64,000 nucleotides of DNA. Origin: Mesorhizobium sp. B2-3-12. GTDB taxonomy: Bacteria; Pseudomonadota; Alphaproteobacteria; Rhizobiales; Rhizobiaceae. The DNA lies in NCBI RefSeq assembly GCF_006442205.1, contig NZ_VFVR01000005.1:352782-416781 (forward strand), given 5' to 3'. Below the pieces are notes generated by a model. It searched no databases. It had not been told where the DNA came from and worked only from the letters and a program-made list of their open reading frames with translations. Position numbers and translations under genes: made by a program. Positions 28,489 to 39,167 of this stretch are shown piece by piece. The first letter of the stretch is position 1. Each line of letters starts with the position of its first letter.

Positions 28489-28724
28489 AGGCAAGCGCGG
28501 ACCGCTTCTCACCGTCGCGCAGTTGTCACATAGCGCTCCTACACGAAAATGAGAGCGTGCCGTGACTGACATTTCGGCTCGCTTATCGGGGTGTGTAGCA
28601 ATGCAGGACAGCAACCTGTCGGGTCGCTGCATCTGTCGTCGCCGCGCTTTCCACTTTCAGCCGTAGCCGTTCAACAACCGGCCGCGGCTGGGGGAGGAGA
28701 GCGCGCGGCCCAAAAGACAGATGC

Positions 28725-29423
28725 ATGACCAGATTTCAGACCAAGACGACCGGCATCACGCAGGACGATTTCGCCGACATGGTGGCGGAAAAGGTCGAGC
28801 GCGCGCTTGCCCACTATGACGAGGCCATCAACGGTCCCACCAAGGTCTCGGTCGGCAAGATTGCCGGCGGCATAGCGTCCGCCGTCACCTTGCTGTCGCC
28901 AAAGCACCAGCGCGCCATCGACGCCATTCATGCCGACCTTCCCGGCCTTGCCTCCAAGTTCGTGCGTGCGCTCGCGGCGGAAGCCGCGCGGCGCAGCGAA
29001 GCCGGCGCTACCGGCACGACGACGCTGTCGGCGGAGGCCGAACCACTGCCCGTGCTCCCCCAGTCCGACGACCTCGAATCGATGCTGATCGAGGACTGGG
29101 CCGGCCGCGTCGCCGGCTCGACCTATCTGGAAGAAAACCTGCGCATCGCCCGTTCGACCCTGCACCGCTGGCAAAGGCGCGGCGACGTCATCGCGCTGCG
29201 CAAGGGCGGCCGCAAGCACGTCTTCCCGCTGGCGCAGTTCGTCGACGGCAGGCCGGTGGCGGGGATAAGCGACGTGCTGGAGCTCATCGGCAATCCGAGG
29301 CTCGCATGGCTGTGGCTGACGCGTCCCGCCGCGCAGCTCGACGGTCGCACTCCGATCGACCTGCTGCGGCAGGACCGGGCGGAGGAAGTGGTCGAGGCCG
29401 CGCGGGGGTTTGCGCCGGGCTGA
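28725..29423 (+). CDS. Orphan protein with Xre/MbcA/ParS-type toxin-binding C-terminus
   Basis: 232-aa protein. Residues about 1-100 are helical without a family that I recognise. The middle (about 135-165) contains IARSTLHRWQRRGDVIAL, a MerR/excisionase-like helix-turn-helix. Residues about 175-228 read like the DUF2384 antitoxin domain: LELIGNPRLAWLWLTRP...LDGRTPIDLLRQDRAEEVVEAA. In that family the domain binds a RES-type toxin usually encoded next door, but no RES gene flanks this one; a convergent agmatinase ends 13 nt away. Function is unknown: a solitary antitoxin-like regulator is possible. Confidence 0.65.
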   Translation: MTRFQTKTTGITQDDFADMVAEKVERALAHYDEAINGPTKVSVGKIAGGIASAVTLLSPKHQRAIDAIHADLPGLASKFVRALAAEAARRSEAGATGTTTLSAEAEPLPVLPQSDDLESMLIEDWAGRVAGSTYLEENLRIARSTLHRWQRRGDVIALRKGGRKHVFPLAQFVDGRPVAGISDVLELIGNPRLAWLWLTRPAAQLDGRTPIDLLRQDRAEEVVEAARGFAPG

Positions 29424-29436
29424 AGCCGGCGCGCGG

Positions 29437-30411
29437 TCAGCCCTTTCGTTCGGCGAGCAGGCCGAGATAGTGCTGCAGCACCGCCGCTCCGGCAATCGAC
29501 GTGACGTCGGCGTGGTCATAGGCCGGCGCCACCTCGACGACGTCGGCACCGACAATGTCGAGCGAACCGAGCCGGCGCAGGATCATCAGCGCCTCGCGGG
29601 AAGACAGGCCGCCCGCGACCGGAGTGCCCGTGCCGGGAGCATGGGCCGGATCGAGGCAGTCGATGTCGAAGGTCAGATAGGTCCTGGCGTCGCCAACGCG
29701 AGCCTTGATCCGCTCGACGACGCCAGCAACGCCAAGCTCGGCGACATCTTCCCCGTAAAGGATCTCCAGACCGCAGGTTTCGGGCGCGTGCGTGCGAATG
29801 CCGACCTGGATGGAGCGGTCCGGCCTGACGATGCCTTCGCGAACAGCCCTGGCGACAAACGAACCATGGTCGATGCGCCTGTCCTCGTCGAACCAGGTGT
29901 CCTGATGGGCATCGAACTGGACCAGCGCCATGGGACCGTATTTTTTCGCGTGCGCCCGAAGCAGCGGCCACGTCACATAATGGTCGCCGCCGATGGAAAG
30001 CAGCGTGACGCCGGCATCGACGACCTCGCTCGCTTGCGCCTCGATCTGCCGCGGCGTGTCGTCATGCCTGCCGAAGTCGAGCCCGCAATCGCCATAGTCG
30101 ATGACCGCCAGCCTTTCGAACGGATCGGTCCGGAAGGGATATTGCGGATCGCCCTCGAGGATGGCCGAGGCACGCCGCACGCCTTGCGGCCCGAAACGGG
30201 CGCCCGGGCGGTTGGAGACGGCGGCGTCAAACGGGATGCCCCAGATGGCGACGTCGACGCCTGAGAGATCGCGGCTCAGCCGGCGGCGCATGAAGGAGAG
30301 CACACCGCTGTAGACCGGCTCGTGCGAGCCGCCATGGATATGCTTGCCGAAGACGGCGTCGTCGGTTTCGCGGGCGCGTGGAAGAGGCTGCAGCATTTTG
30401 TCGAGGTCCAT
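29437..30411 (-). CDS. speB: Agmatinase/guanidino-acid ureohydrolase
   Basis: 324-aa ureohydrolase. The binuclear manganese ligands are visible in SIGGDHYVTWP, QFDAHQDTW and FDIDCLDPAHAPGTG. Agmatinase produces putrescine and urea; related members act on guanidinobutyrate or guanidinopropionate, and the sequence alone does not settle which. Downstream on the same strand (33 nt) of a polyamine-type periplasmic binding protein, with a LysR regulator divergent, which supports use of an imported guanidino or polyamine compound. Confidence 0.88.
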   Translation of the reverse strand: MDLDKMLQPLPRARETDDAVFGKHIHGGSHEPVYSGVLSFMRRRLSRDLSGVDVAIWGIPFDAAVSNRPGARFGPQGVRRASAILEGDPQYPFRTDPFERLAVIDYGDCGLDFGRHDDTPRQIEAQASEVVDAGVTLLSIGGDHYVTWPLLRAHAKKYGPMALVQFDAHQDTWFDEDRRIDHGSFVARAVREGIVRPDRSIQVGIRTHAPETCGLEILYGEDVAELGVAGVVERIKARVGDARTYLTFDIDCLDPAHAPGTGTPVAGGLSSREALMILRRLGSLDIVGADVVEVAPAYDHADVTSIAGAAVLQHYLGLLAERKG

Positions 30412-30444
30412 TTTCAGGGAATGAGGAGGTTTGGCCGGTACGGC

Positions 30445-31548
30445 TCAGTTCGTGCCGGTGACGAAACTCGTCCAGAGGCGGGTGACCAGACGCAGCGATT
30501 TCGGGTCGCGCGGCTGGGCGGCGAACAGCCGCTTCAGAATATCTTTCGAGAAATAGATGTTCGGATTGTCGCGGACGGTTTCATCGACCAGGGGCGTCGC
30601 CGCCTGCACGGCATTGGGATAGAGCGTGGCGTTGGTGAAACGGGCGCCGGCTTGCGGCGACATCAGGAAATTCATCAGGGCATGCGCATTTTCGGGATGC
30701 GGCGCATCGACCGGGATCGTCATCACGTCGAAGAATATCTCGGTGCCTTCCCTGGGCACGGAATAACGCACTTCGACACCGTTCCTGGTCTCCGCCGCCC
30801 TGGCATTGGCGCCGATTGCGTCGCCGCTCCAGCCGAGCGCCAGGCAGAGGTCGCCGGCTGCCAGTTCGCTCATGATCGAGCCCGACTTGAAATGCCTGAT
30901 GTAGGGCTTGATGGCGGCCAGCAATGCACCCGCCTTGCGTAGCTCGGCCTCGTCGGTGGAGAACGGATCGAAACCGAGATAGTTCAGCGCGACCGACATC
31001 ACGCCTTCCGGCGAATCGACCATGGCGATGCCGCAGTCCTGGAACCTGGCCGCGATCTCCGGCTTGAAGATCATGTCGAGGCTGTCGACCGGCGCATCCT
31101 TCATACGTTCAGCGATCTTGGCCGGGTTATACATGACCCCCGTGGTGCCATAGGCATAGGGCATCGCGTAGACATTGCCTGGATCCTGCCGGGCGAGGAA
31201 CGCCATGATGTCAGGATTGAGGCCCCCGGCATTCGGAATTTTGGCCTTGTCGAGTTTCTGGATGGCGCCGGCCCTGGCATATTGCCCGACCAACGACGCG
31301 CCCGGCATGATGATGTCGTAGCCCGAGCCTCCAGTCAGCGCCTTGGTCGTCAGCATGTCGACGGAATCGAAGGTGTCGTAGACCACCTTGATGCCGGTCT
31401 GTTTTTCGAATTCCGCGATCGTGTCGGCCGGTACGTAGTCGTACCAGAAGAAGATGTTGACGGTCTTGTCCTCGGCGGCGGCCACGCCGCAAAGCGAGGA
31501 GGCGGAGAGGCAAAGCATCGAAGCGGCAAGCAGGGCAAGGGGGCGCAT
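30445..31548 (-). CDS. Polyamine-type ABC solute-binding protein (PotF/PotD-like)
   Basis: 367-aa periplasmic protein. A signal peptide covers about residues 1-25 (MRPLALLAASMLCLSASSLC...AAA). The mature start VNIFFWYDYVPADTIAEFEKQTGIKV and YDIIMPGASLV are typical of spermidine/putrescine-binding proteins. Start ATG at 31548. No permease or ATPase genes accompany it, so it must rely on a transporter encoded elsewhere. Upstream of agmatinase in the same direction; divergent from LysR. Confidence 0.9.
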   Translation of the reverse strand: MRPLALLAASMLCLSASSLCGVAAAEDKTVNIFFWYDYVPADTIAEFEKQTGIKVVYDTFDSVDMLTTKALTGGSGYDIIMPGASLVGQYARAGAIQKLDKAKIPNAGGLNPDIMAFLARQDPGNVYAMPYAYGTTGVMYNPAKIAERMKDAPVDSLDMIFKPEIAARFQDCGIAMVDSPEGVMSVALNYLGFDPFSTDEAELRKAGALLAAIKPYIRHFKSGSIMSELAAGDLCLALGWSGDAIGANARAAETRNGVEVRYSVPREGTEIFFDVMTIPVDAPHPENAHALMNFLMSPQAGARFTNATLYPNAVQAATPLVDETVRDNPNIYFSKDILKRLFAAQPRDPKSLRLVTRLWTSFVTGTN

Positions 31549-31630
31549 GGGCGGCTTTCCAGCAGAGGGCGACGGCCACAAGCTGACGGACGCGGCATTT
31601 CCGGACAAACGGCTTTTCGGCCCGAGTCAG

Positions 31631-31660
31631 TTGACAAAAATTCACCTGATGCTGTCTCAT
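31631..31660 (+). promoter_or_regulatory. Promoter of the LysR gene, possibly leaderless
   Basis: TTGACA at 31631-31636 and TCTCAT at 31655-31660 are spaced 18 bp. Transcription would begin about at the ATG at 31667, which has no Shine-Dalgarno, so this mRNA may also be leaderless. The region is the 118-bp divergent spacer shared with the binding-protein gene. Confidence 0.4.
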
Positions 31661-31666
31661 CCAGCC

Positions 31667-32575
31667 ATGAAGCTCCCCTCACTAAATGCCATCAGGGCTT
31701 TCGAAGCGGCGGCCCGGCTGCGCAGCTTCAAGGAAGCGGCGGACGAACTCCGGCTCACCCCTTCGGCGGTGAGCCGCCACATCCGCTTGCTGGAACAGGC
31801 GCTGGGCATAGACCTGTTCGAACGTGGCTTCCGGCAAGTGGCGCTGACGCCGAAGGCGACACATTACGCCCGTCGGCTGTCGGCGGCTTTTCGTGAGATC
31901 GAGAATGCGACCGAGGAAACCGGCGAGCAGGCGACAAGCCGCAAGGCCAGGCGCGCCTCGCTGTCGATCAACGCCACCTTCATGAATCTCTGGCTCGCCG
32001 ATCGTTTGCCGCGCTTTCGCGACCGACATCCCGACTGCGAACTCGACATCTCGATCCACGACGACGAGAACCGCGGCGGCAATCCGAGCGCTGACCTGCG
32101 GGTGCTGTTTGCCGTCGATACCGGCGACCCTTCGGTCATTGCGCTTGTCTCGCTGGTCATCTTTCCGGTCTGCTCGCCTGCCTTCCTCGATAAAAAGAAT
32201 GCGCCGAGAAAACCCGCCGATCTCGCAAGCTGCCGGCTGCTGCACGAAAACACCACGGTGTGGTGGGAGGAATGGTTCGAGAAGGAGGGGCTCGCCGGAC
32301 TGGACGCGAAGCCCGGCCCGATCTTCCACGACCCGACACTCGCCGTGCGTGAGGCCGTCAATGGCGGCGGCGTGGCCCTGGCCGACAACATCATGGTCGA
32401 GGACCTGTTGGCCAGCGGCCAGCTGGTCGCGCCCTTCACGATCCGCCACGCAATTCCACAGAGCTACTGCCTGCGGCAGAAGCCGGGCAACCGCAATTTA
32501 GCCAGCGTCAGGCTGTTCCGGGATTGGCTTTTGTCGGAAATCGCCAGCCACAAGCAGGTGATGGGGCTGGAGTGA
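31667..32575 (+). CDS. LysR-family transcriptional regulator (GcvA-like)
   Basis: 302-aa LysR regulator. The N-terminal helix-turn-helix starts LPSLNAIRAFEAAARLRSF and contains LTPSAVSRHIRLLEQALG, the GcvA-type pattern. A periplasmic-binding-like effector domain follows (about 90-295). It likely controls the divergent binding-protein and agmatinase genes. The start MKLPSLN at 31667 is the family start; ATG 31649 is an alternative that adds six residues. Confidence 0.92.
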   Translation: MKLPSLNAIRAFEAAARLRSFKEAADELRLTPSAVSRHIRLLEQALGIDLFERGFRQVALTPKATHYARRLSAAFREIENATEETGEQATSRKARRASLSINATFMNLWLADRLPRFRDRHPDCELDISIHDDENRGGNPSADLRVLFAVDTGDPSVIALVSLVIFPVCSPAFLDKKNAPRKPADLASCRLLHENTTVWWEEWFEKEGLAGLDAKPGPIFHDPTLAVREAVNGGGVALADNIMVEDLLASGQLVAPFTIRHAIPQSYCLRQKPGNRNLASVRLFRDWLLSEIASHKQVMGLE

Positions 32576-32596
32576 GGCGTCCGCCATGGGGAACCC

Positions 32597-34876
32597 TCAG
32601 GCCCCCGCCGTATAAGCGGCGATCGCCGCCATATTCACGATATCGCTGTCCTTGGCGTTCAGCGAGACGATCTGGACCGGCTTGTTCAACCCGACCAGCA
32701 GCGGGCCGATGACGGTGGAACCGCCGAGTTCCTGCAGCATCTTGGTCGAAATCGAGGCGGAGTGGAAAGCCGGCATGATCAGCACGTTGGCCGGGCCGGT
32801 CAGCCTTATGAACGGATATTGCGCCATGGCGCGGGCGTTGAGCGCGACGTCGGCGGCCATCTCGCCGTCATATTCGAAATCGACGCGGCGCTTGTCGAGG
32901 ATGCGCACGGCTTCCTGGACGCGCTCGGAACGCTCGCCCTGCGGATGGCCGAAGGTGGAGTAGGCGAGCATGGCGAGCCTCGGCTCATAGCCCATGCGGC
33001 GGGCGAAACCGGCCGCTTCCTCGGCGATGTCGGCGATCTGCTCGGCGTTGGGCATGTCGTGCACGGCCGTGTCGGCGACGAGCACCGTCTTGCCGCGCGC
33101 GAGCACGATCGAGACGCCGATGACGCGGTGGCCGGGCTTGGCGTCGATGACGCGCCTGATATCGTCGAGCGCGGTTGAGTAGTTGCGGGTGACGCCGGTG
33201 ACGATGCCGTCGGCGTCGCCCAGCGCCACCATGCAGGCGGCAAAGTGGTTGCGGTCGTTGTTGATCAGCCGCTGGCAGTCGCGGAACAGGAAGCCTTTGC
33301 GCTGCATGCGTTCGTAGAGATAGTCGGTGTAGATCGAATTGCGGCGCGACAGGCGCGCATTGATGATCTCGATGCCTTGCTTGTTCAAGTCGATACCGGC
33401 GTGCCTGGCGTTCTCCTTGATGACGTCGTCGCGGCCGAGCAGAATCGCGGTGCCGAGCCGCTGGTTCACATAAGAGACGGCGGCGCGCATCACCTGCTCC
33501 TCCTCGCCCTCGGCGAAGACGATGCGCTTGGGCTGGCGGCGCACGCGGTCGTAGATGCGCTGAAGCGTCGAGGCGATCGGGTCGCGGCGGGCGGAAAGCT
33601 CCTGCGCGTAGCGGTCGAAGTCGAGGATCGGCTTGCGGGCGACGCCCGAATCCATGGCCGCCTTGGCCACGGCAATCGGGATGGCCGAGATCAGGCGTGG
33701 GTCGAACGGCACCGGAATGATGTAGTTGGGACCGAATTTCGGGCGGTTGCCCTGATAGGCGGCGGCGACGTCGTCGGGCACATCCTGACGCGCCAGTTCG
33801 GCGAGCGCGCGGGCGGCGGCGATCTTCATGTCGTCATTGATGGTGGTGGCCCTGACATCCAGCGCGCCGCGGAAGATGTAGGGGAAGCCGAGCACGTTGT
33901 TGACCTGATTGGCATAGTCCGAACGCCCGGTGGCCATGATGGCGTCGGTGCGGATCTCAGCCACTTCCTCCGGGGTGATCTCTGGATCCGGATTGGCCAT
34001 GGCGAAGATGATCGGGTTCTTGGCCATCGACTGCACCATGGCGGTGGTCAGCGCGCCCTTGGCGGAGAGGCCGAGGAAGACATCGGCGCCGTCGAGCGCT
34101 TCGGCCAGGGAACGCGCCTCGGTCTTGACCGCATGCGCCGACTTCCACTGGTTCATGCCCTCGGTGCGGCCCTGGAAGACCACGCCCTTGGTGTCGCACA
34201 AGGTGATGTTTTCGGGCGAAAAACCCATCGCCTTCATCAGCTCGATGCAGGCGATGCCGGCCGCACCCGCGCCATTGCAGACCAGCTTCGTGGTCTTCAT
34301 GTCGCGGCCGGTGATCTCCAGCGCGTTGATCAGGCCGGCGGCCGAGATGATGGCGGTTCCGTGCTGGTCGTCGTGGAAGACCGGTATGTCCATCAGTTCG
34401 CGCAGGCGCTGCTCGATGATGAAGCATTCCGGCGCCTTGATGTCCTCCAGATTGATGCCGCCGAAGGAGGGACCGAGGAAGCGCACGCAGTTGATGAACT
34501 CGTCGGCATCCTCGGTGTCGACCTCGAGGTCGATGGAATCGACATCGGCGAAGCGCTTGAACAGCACCGCCTTGCCTTCCATCACCGGCTTCGAGGCCAG
34601 CGCGCCGAGATTGCCCAGCCCCAGGATCGCGGTGCCATTCGAGATGACGGCGACCATGTTGCCGCGGGTCGTATAGTCGAAGGCCCTGGATGGGTCCTCG
34701 GCGATGGCGCGCACCGGCACGGCCACTCCAGGCGAATAGGCAAGGCTGAGATCGCGCTGCGTCGTCATCGGCTTGGTGGCGACGATCTCCAGCTTGCCGG
34801 GCCGGCCCATGGCGTGGAATTCCAGCGCCTCCTGCGCGCTGACGGACGGACCGTTGTTCTCGGTTTTCCTGGCCAT
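32597..34876 (-). CDS. maeB: NADP-dependent malic enzyme with phosphotransacetylase-like domain
   Basis: 759-aa MaeB/TME-type enzyme: oxidative decarboxylation of malate to pyruvate. The malic enzyme part (about 1-430) has [35 protein letters not shown] and [12 protein letters not shown] for nucleotide binding. The C-terminal part (about 435-755) is a phosphotransacetylase-like domain that is usually regulatory, binding acetyl-CoA, as in rhizobial DME and TME. It is fused and full length here. In Rhizobium this enzyme supplies pyruvate or NADPH. Convergent with LysR. Confidence 0.95.
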   Translation of the reverse strand: MARKTENNGPSVSAQEALEFHAMGRPGKLEIVATKPMTTQRDLSLAYSPGVAVPVRAIAEDPSRAFDYTTRGNMVAVISNGTAILGLGNLGALASKPVMEGKAVLFKRFADVDSIDLEVDTEDADEFINCVRFLGPSFGGINLEDIKAPECFIIEQRLRELMDIPVFHDDQHGTAIISAAGLINALEITGRDMKTTKLVCNGAGAAGIACIELMKAMGFSPENITLCDTKGVVFQGRTEGMNQWKSAHAVKTEARSLAEALDGADVFLGLSAKGALTTAMVQSMAKNPIIFAMANPDPEITPEEVAEIRTDAIMATGRSDYANQVNNVLGFPYIFRGALDVRATTINDDMKIAAARALAELARQDVPDDVAAAYQGNRPKFGPNYIIPVPFDPRLISAIPIAVAKAAMDSGVARKPILDFDRYAQELSARRDPIASTLQRIYDRVRRQPKRIVFAEGEEEQVMRAAVSYVNQRLGTAILLGRDDVIKENARHAGIDLNKQGIEIINARLSRRNSIYTDYLYERMQRKGFLFRDCQRLINNDRNHFAACMVALGDADGIVTGVTRNYSTALDDIRRVIDAKPGHRVIGVSIVLARGKTVLVADTAVHDMPNAEQIADIAEEAAGFARRMGYEPRLAMLAYSTFGHPQGERSERVQEAVRILDKRRVDFEYDGEMAADVALNARAMAQYPFIRLTGPANVLIMPAFHSASISTKMLQELGGSTVIGPLLVGLNKPVQIVSLNAKDSDIVNMAAIAAYTAGA

Positions 34877-35009
34877 GATGTATTGATTTCCTCGCCGGTG
34901 TGGCGCCCTTGAGGCGGGTGCCGTGTTTTTGACGTTCCGGATTAAGGCTACACGCCGCCGCTGTAAACCGACAAGCGATCTTCACGCAGGCGGGCGAAAT
35001 ATCCAGGGA

Positions 35010-36236
35010 TCAGTCCGATGTCGGCTGGCGGACCGAGGCGGCAATTTCCCGCACCGTTCCCCACCGCATCAGGCCTTCGGTACCAGAGAACGGCCATGTC
35101 TCGATGGGCGGCGCGCTGCTGCCCTTGCGCCGCAGAAGCTCCGACAGGAAGACCATCAGTTCCTGGCGCTGGGCGTCAACCTTCGCCAGCGTCCGGCGGC
35201 GGATTTCCGCGCGCGGTATGGCCCGGTCGCGCAATGTCTCGACGGCATGTCGAATGGCCGCAGGCTCCGGTTCGGCGATGATGCAATAATCGGGATCGAA
35301 ATACACGTCGCGGCCGCCAAGGCTCGGCGTGCTGACGATCGGCAAGCCGGCCATCAGATATTCCATCGAGGAATACATCGCCCCTTCGACGGCCGACAGG
35401 CAGAGTCCGACGGCGGCCTGGTTGTAGACGCGGTTGACTTCGGCCGACGTCAATCTTCCGGCGAGACCGTCCACGAGCGGATTGGCGATACGGTGGAGGG
35501 GCGATTGTGCCTGGAGACGCCTGGTGAAGGCGCGGGCGCCGGCAGGCGTCAATTCGCCGATCGAATAGGTGATGTGGACCAGGCGCTCGATTTCGAAAGC
35601 AAGGTAATGGCGCTTCATCGGCGAGATGCGGCCATTGTAGACGGCATCGAATTCGACCGGCACATCCGGCAGCGGACGAAAGACATCTTCCGATATCATC
35701 AGATTGTGATTGGAAAATATGGCGTTGCCGCCGACCGCGGCAATCAGACGGCGCTCCTCCTCGGTATTGCACAGGAATATCGTCTCATGCCGTGGGAAAC
35801 GCTCGGCGTACCAGGCGAGATCCCGGCCCATCTGGGCGACGATCGCCGGCCTCTCCATGGTCCACATCGGCATCAGCAGGAAGGTGGCGCGACGCGCCGC
35901 CAGGCGCCGGCCTATGGCCGCCAGCGCATGGAGGGGACGAGGCCCACCAACCGGCATATAGAGCACCAACGGATCGCGACTGAATATGTGGGCCGACATC
36001 TCGATGCCGCCGTCGAGATCGGACAGGGGGCCGCTGGCCGGAAGGATAAAGGGAAAGCGCTTTCGCGCCGAAACCCTCAGCTTGTTGGCGGTCCGATGAG
36101 CGCGCCGCGTCGCCAAAAGCAAGAGACGCTCGATCGTCGATCCGACAGGACCGACCATCTCGTCGAAAGTCTCCTGCCTGTCCTTATCCACCGCAATCCC
36201 GCCCATCCGTCCCGAGACGACCATAAGGCCTGGCAT
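35010..36236 (-). CDS. Glycosyltransferase-like protein
   Basis: About 408 aa. The C-terminal half looks like a GT-B glycosyltransferase nucleotide-sugar domain: VGLCLSAVEGAMYSSMEYLMAGLPIVST is the EX7E-type motif region, and FNGR-like DAVYNGRISPMKRH marks the interdomain region. The N-terminal domain is weakly conserved. The true start is uncertain: ATG 36236 (MPGLMVV) is used, 36224 is also possible. No polysaccharide genes are adjacent. A cell-surface sugar role is likely but the acceptor is unknown. Confidence 0.7.
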   Translation of the reverse strand: MPGLMVVSGRMGGIAVDKDRQETFDEMVGPVGSTIERLLLLATRRAHRTANKLRVSARKRFPFILPASGPLSDLDGGIEMSAHIFSRDPLVLYMPVGGPRPLHALAAIGRRLAARRATFLLMPMWTMERPAIVAQMGRDLAWYAERFPRHETIFLCNTEEERRLIAAVGGNAIFSNHNLMISEDVFRPLPDVPVEFDAVYNGRISPMKRHYLAFEIERLVHITYSIGELTPAGARAFTRRLQAQSPLHRIANPLVDGLAGRLTSAEVNRVYNQAAVGLCLSAVEGAMYSSMEYLMAGLPIVSTPSLGGRDVYFDPDYCIIAEPEPAAIRHAVETLRDRAIPRAEIRRRTLAKVDAQRQELMVFLSELLRRKGSSAPPIETWPFSGTEGLMRWGTVREIAASVRQPTSD

Positions 36237-36353
36237 CCGCTTGCCGCAAGCGCGCCCGGCGTGATCGTGCAAATCCCTCGCAACCTCCCGTCGTCCCCCG
36301 TTTTTCGAACCGCCGGCATTAAACCGTCCGGCCACATCTGCTAGCGTGCCGGC

Positions 36354-39086
36354 ATGAACATGCACACGCCCGCCGAGACCGACGCCCCCGAGGTGATGAC
36401 ACCGCCGCAGCCCGGCGCTGCCGCCGTCACCCCGATGATGGAGCAGTTCATCGAGATCAAGGCGGCGAACCCGGATTCGCTGCTGTTCTACCGCATGGGC
36501 GATTTCTACGAGCTGTTTTTCGACGATGCCGAGAAGGCGAGCCGGGCGCTGGGCATCGTGCTGACCAAACGCGGCAAGCATCAGGGCCACGACATTCCGA
36601 TGTGCGGCGTGCCGGTGCACGCGGCCGACGACTATCTGCAGAAGCTGATCGGCCAGGGATTCCGCGTCGCCGTCTGCGAACAGATCGAGGATCCGGCCGA
36701 GGCCAAGAAGCGCGGTTCCAAATCGGTGGTGCGCCGCGACGTGGTGCGGCTGGTGACGCCCGGCACGATCACCGAGGACAAATTGCTGGCGCCGTCGGAA
36801 TCGAGCTTCCTGATGGCGCTGGGGCGGGTGAAGGGGGGCAGTGAGAACAGCTTCGCGATTGCCTGGATCGACATCTCGACCGGCGCCTTCCGCGTCGCCG
36901 AAACCACCGCCGACCGGCTGCTGGCCGACATCTTCCGCGTCGATCCGCGCGAACTGATCGTCGCCGAGCCCGTGTTCCACGATCCCGAACTGAAACCGGT
37001 GTTCGACGTGCTCGGCCGCGTCGCCAACCCGCAGCCGCCGTCGCTGTTCGATTCGGCCTCGGCCACGGGGCGTATCGCACGCTTCTTCGATGTCGCGACA
37101 CCGGACAGTTTCGGCACGTTTTCGCGTGCCGAACTGTCGGCGATATCGGGCGCCATCGCCTATGTCGAGAAGACGCAAAAGGCCGAGCGGCCGCCGCTGT
37201 CGCGGCCCGAGCGCGAGGAGCAGGGCTCGACCCTGTTCATCGATCCGGCGACACGCGGCAATCTGGAGCTGCTGCGGACATTGTCCGGCAGCAGGGAAGG
37301 TTCCCTGTTCAAGGCCATAGACCGCACGGTGACGGGTGGCGGCGCAAGGCTGCTCGCCGACCGCCTGATGGCGCCGCTGACCGATCCGGCGGCGATTGTC
37401 GCGCGGCTGGATTCGGTGTCGTTCTTCCGCTCAGAAGTACGGCTTTGCCAGTCAGTGCGGATGAGCCTGAAGAGCGTCGCCGACATGCCGCGCGCCCTGT
37501 CCCGGCTGGCGCTCAACCGCGGCGGTCCGCGCGACCTCGGCGCGCTGCGCGCCGGCTTCGAGGCGGCCGGTGCCATCGCCGAGATCTTTGCCGCCACCAC
37601 CCTGCCCCAGGAATTGGCTGATGCGATGGCCGCAATTCAGGCGCTGCCCAAGGCACTTGCCCAGCATCTCACCCAGGCGCTCGGCGAGGAACTGCCGCTG
37701 CTCAAGCGCGACGGCGGCTTCATTCGCGGCGGCTACCATGCCGAACTCGACGAGATGCGGGCACTGCGCGACGAGTCGCGAAAGGTGATCGCCGGGCTGG
37801 AGCGCTCGCTGATCGAGGAGACCGGCATTCGCTCGCTGAAGATCCGGCACAACAATGTGCTGGGATACTACATCGAGGTGACCGCCAACCATCATGCCAT
37901 CATGACCGGCAGCGATGGCGCCAAGGCGCGTTTCATTCACCGCCAGACCATGGCCAACGCCATGCGCTTCACCACGACGGAACTCGCCGAACTCGAAACC
38001 AAGATCGCCAATGCCGCCGACCGGGCATTGGGCATCGAGCTTGCCGCCTTCGACGCGCTGACGGCGGAAGCGGTCGGCGCGGCAGAGGCGATCCGCGCCG
38101 GCGCCGACGCGCTCGCCGTGTTCGACGTGTCGGCCGCACTTGCGCTTTTGTCGGAAAGCGAGGCCTGGTGCCGGCCAGTGGTGGATTCCAGCCTTGCCTT
38201 CGAGATATCAGGGGGCCGGCATCCGGTGGTCGAACAGGCGCTGCGCCGTTCGGGCGAAGGCCCGTTCGTCGCCAATGATTGCGACCTGTCGCCGGAAGGC
38301 AGTGCCAAGAACGGCGCGATCTGGCTGCTGACCGGGCCGAACATGGGTGGTAAGTCGACGTTCCTGCGGCAGAACGCGCTGATCGCCATCCTGGCCCAGA
38401 CCGGCTCCTTCGTGCCGGCGCGGAGCGCCCATATCGGCGTCGTCGACCGGCTGTTCTCACGCGTCGGCGCCTCGGACGATCTGGCGCGCGGCCGTTCGAC
38501 CTTCATGGTCGAGATGGTCGAGACGGCGGCGATCTTGAACCAGGCCGGCGAACGGGCGTTGGTGATCCTCGACGAGATCGGTCGCGGCACCGCTACGTTC
38601 GACGGCCTGTCAATCGCCTGGGCGGCGGTCGAGTATCTGCACGAGAAGAACCGCTGCCGGGCGATCTTCGCCACCCATTTCCACGAAATGACGTCACTCG
38701 CCGGCAAATTGGCGCGGCTTCATAACGTCACCATGCGGGTCAAGGAATGGGAAGGCGACGTCGTCTTCCTGCACGAGGTCGGCAAGGGGGCGGCCGACCG
38801 CTCCTACGGCGTCCAGGTGGCGCGGCTGGCCGGCCTGCCGGAAGCGGTGGTCGACCGGGCCAAGGCGGTGCTGCACCAGTTGGAGGAAGGCGAGGTTTCC
38901 GGCAAGACCAACCGGCTGGTCGACGACCTGCCGCTGTTTTCGGTGGCGGTGAAGCGGGAGGCGCCGAAGCCGGTGAAGAGCGATGCGGTGGGCGCCGCGC
39001 TCGGCGACCTCAATCCCGACGAGATGACGCCGAAGGAAGCGCTCGAAGCGCTCTACCGGCTGAAGGGTTTGGCGACCAAGCCATAG
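36354..39086 (+). CDS. mutS: DNA mismatch repair protein MutS
   Basis: 910-aa MutS1. The N-terminal mismatch-binding [15 protein letters not shown] carries the Phe-x-Glu wedge (FYE). Connector, lever and clamp domains follow, then the ATPase with Walker [14 protein letters not shown], Walker [17 protein letters not shown] and the FATHFHEM block. The C-terminal extension ends [20 protein letters not shown], the tetramer tail. It recognises mismatches with MutL. It is divergent from the glycosyltransferase gene. Confidence 0.98.
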   Translation: MNMHTPAETDAPEVMTPPQPGAAAVTPMMEQFIEIKAANPDSLLFYRMGDFYELFFDDAEKASRALGIVLTKRGKHQGHDIPMCGVPVHAADDYLQKLIGQGFRVAVCEQIEDPAEAKKRGSKSVVRRDVVRLVTPGTITEDKLLAPSESSFLMALGRVKGGSENSFAIAWIDISTGAFRVAETTADRLLADIFRVDPRELIVAEPVFHDPELKPVFDVLGRVANPQPPSLFDSASATGRIARFFDVATPDSFGTFSRAELSAISGAIAYVEKTQKAERPPLSRPEREEQGSTLFIDPATRGNLELLRTLSGSREGSLFKAIDRTVTGGGARLLADRLMAPLTDPAAIVARLDSVSFFRSEVRLCQSVRMSLKSVADMPRALSRLALNRGGPRDLGALRAGFEAAGAIAEIFAATTLPQELADAMAAIQALPKALAQHLTQALGEELPLLKRDGGFIRGGYHAELDEMRALRDESRKVIAGLERSLIEETGIRSLKIRHNNVLGYYIEVTANHHAIMTGSDGAKARFIHRQTMANAMRFTTTELAELETKIANAADRALGIELAAFDALTAEAVGAAEAIRAGADALAVFDVSAALALLSESEAWCRPVVDSSLAFEISGGRHPVVEQALRRSGEGPFVANDCDLSPEGSAKNGAIWLLTGPNMGGKSTFLRQNALIAILAQTGSFVPARSAHIGVVDRLFSRVGASDDLARGRSTFMVEMVETAAILNQAGERALVILDEIGRGTATFDGLSIAWAAVEYLHEKNRCRAIFATHFHEMTSLAGKLARLHNVTMRVKEWEGDVVFLHEVGKGAADRSYGVQVARLAGLPEAVVDRAKAVLHQLEEGEVSGKTNRLVDDLPLFSVAVKREAPKPVKSDAVGAALGDLNPDEMTPKEALEALYRLKGLATKP

Positions 39087-39108
39087 GCTTTGAAGCTTCC
39101 ACTCGCTG

Positions 39109-39135
39109 TTGACTCATTGTACCGTTCGGTACAAT
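39109..39135 (+). promoter_or_regulatory. TetR-type operator over promoter
   Basis: ATTGTACCGTTCGGTACAAT at 39116-39135 is a perfect 8-bp inverted repeat with a 4-bp spacer. TTGACT (39109-39114) and TACAAT (39130-39135) could be the -35 and -10, with a 15-bp spacer. The dyad therefore covers the core promoter of the DUF1348-tetR pair, the classic layout for TetR autorepression. Confidence 0.6.
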
Positions 39136-39167
39136 GTCTGTCGATTGTGACCGACAGGGAGATTCGG

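Noticed and set aside
33245..34912. 555-codon open frame on the plus strand opposite malic enzyme
   Set aside because: Shadow of a well-conserved gene.
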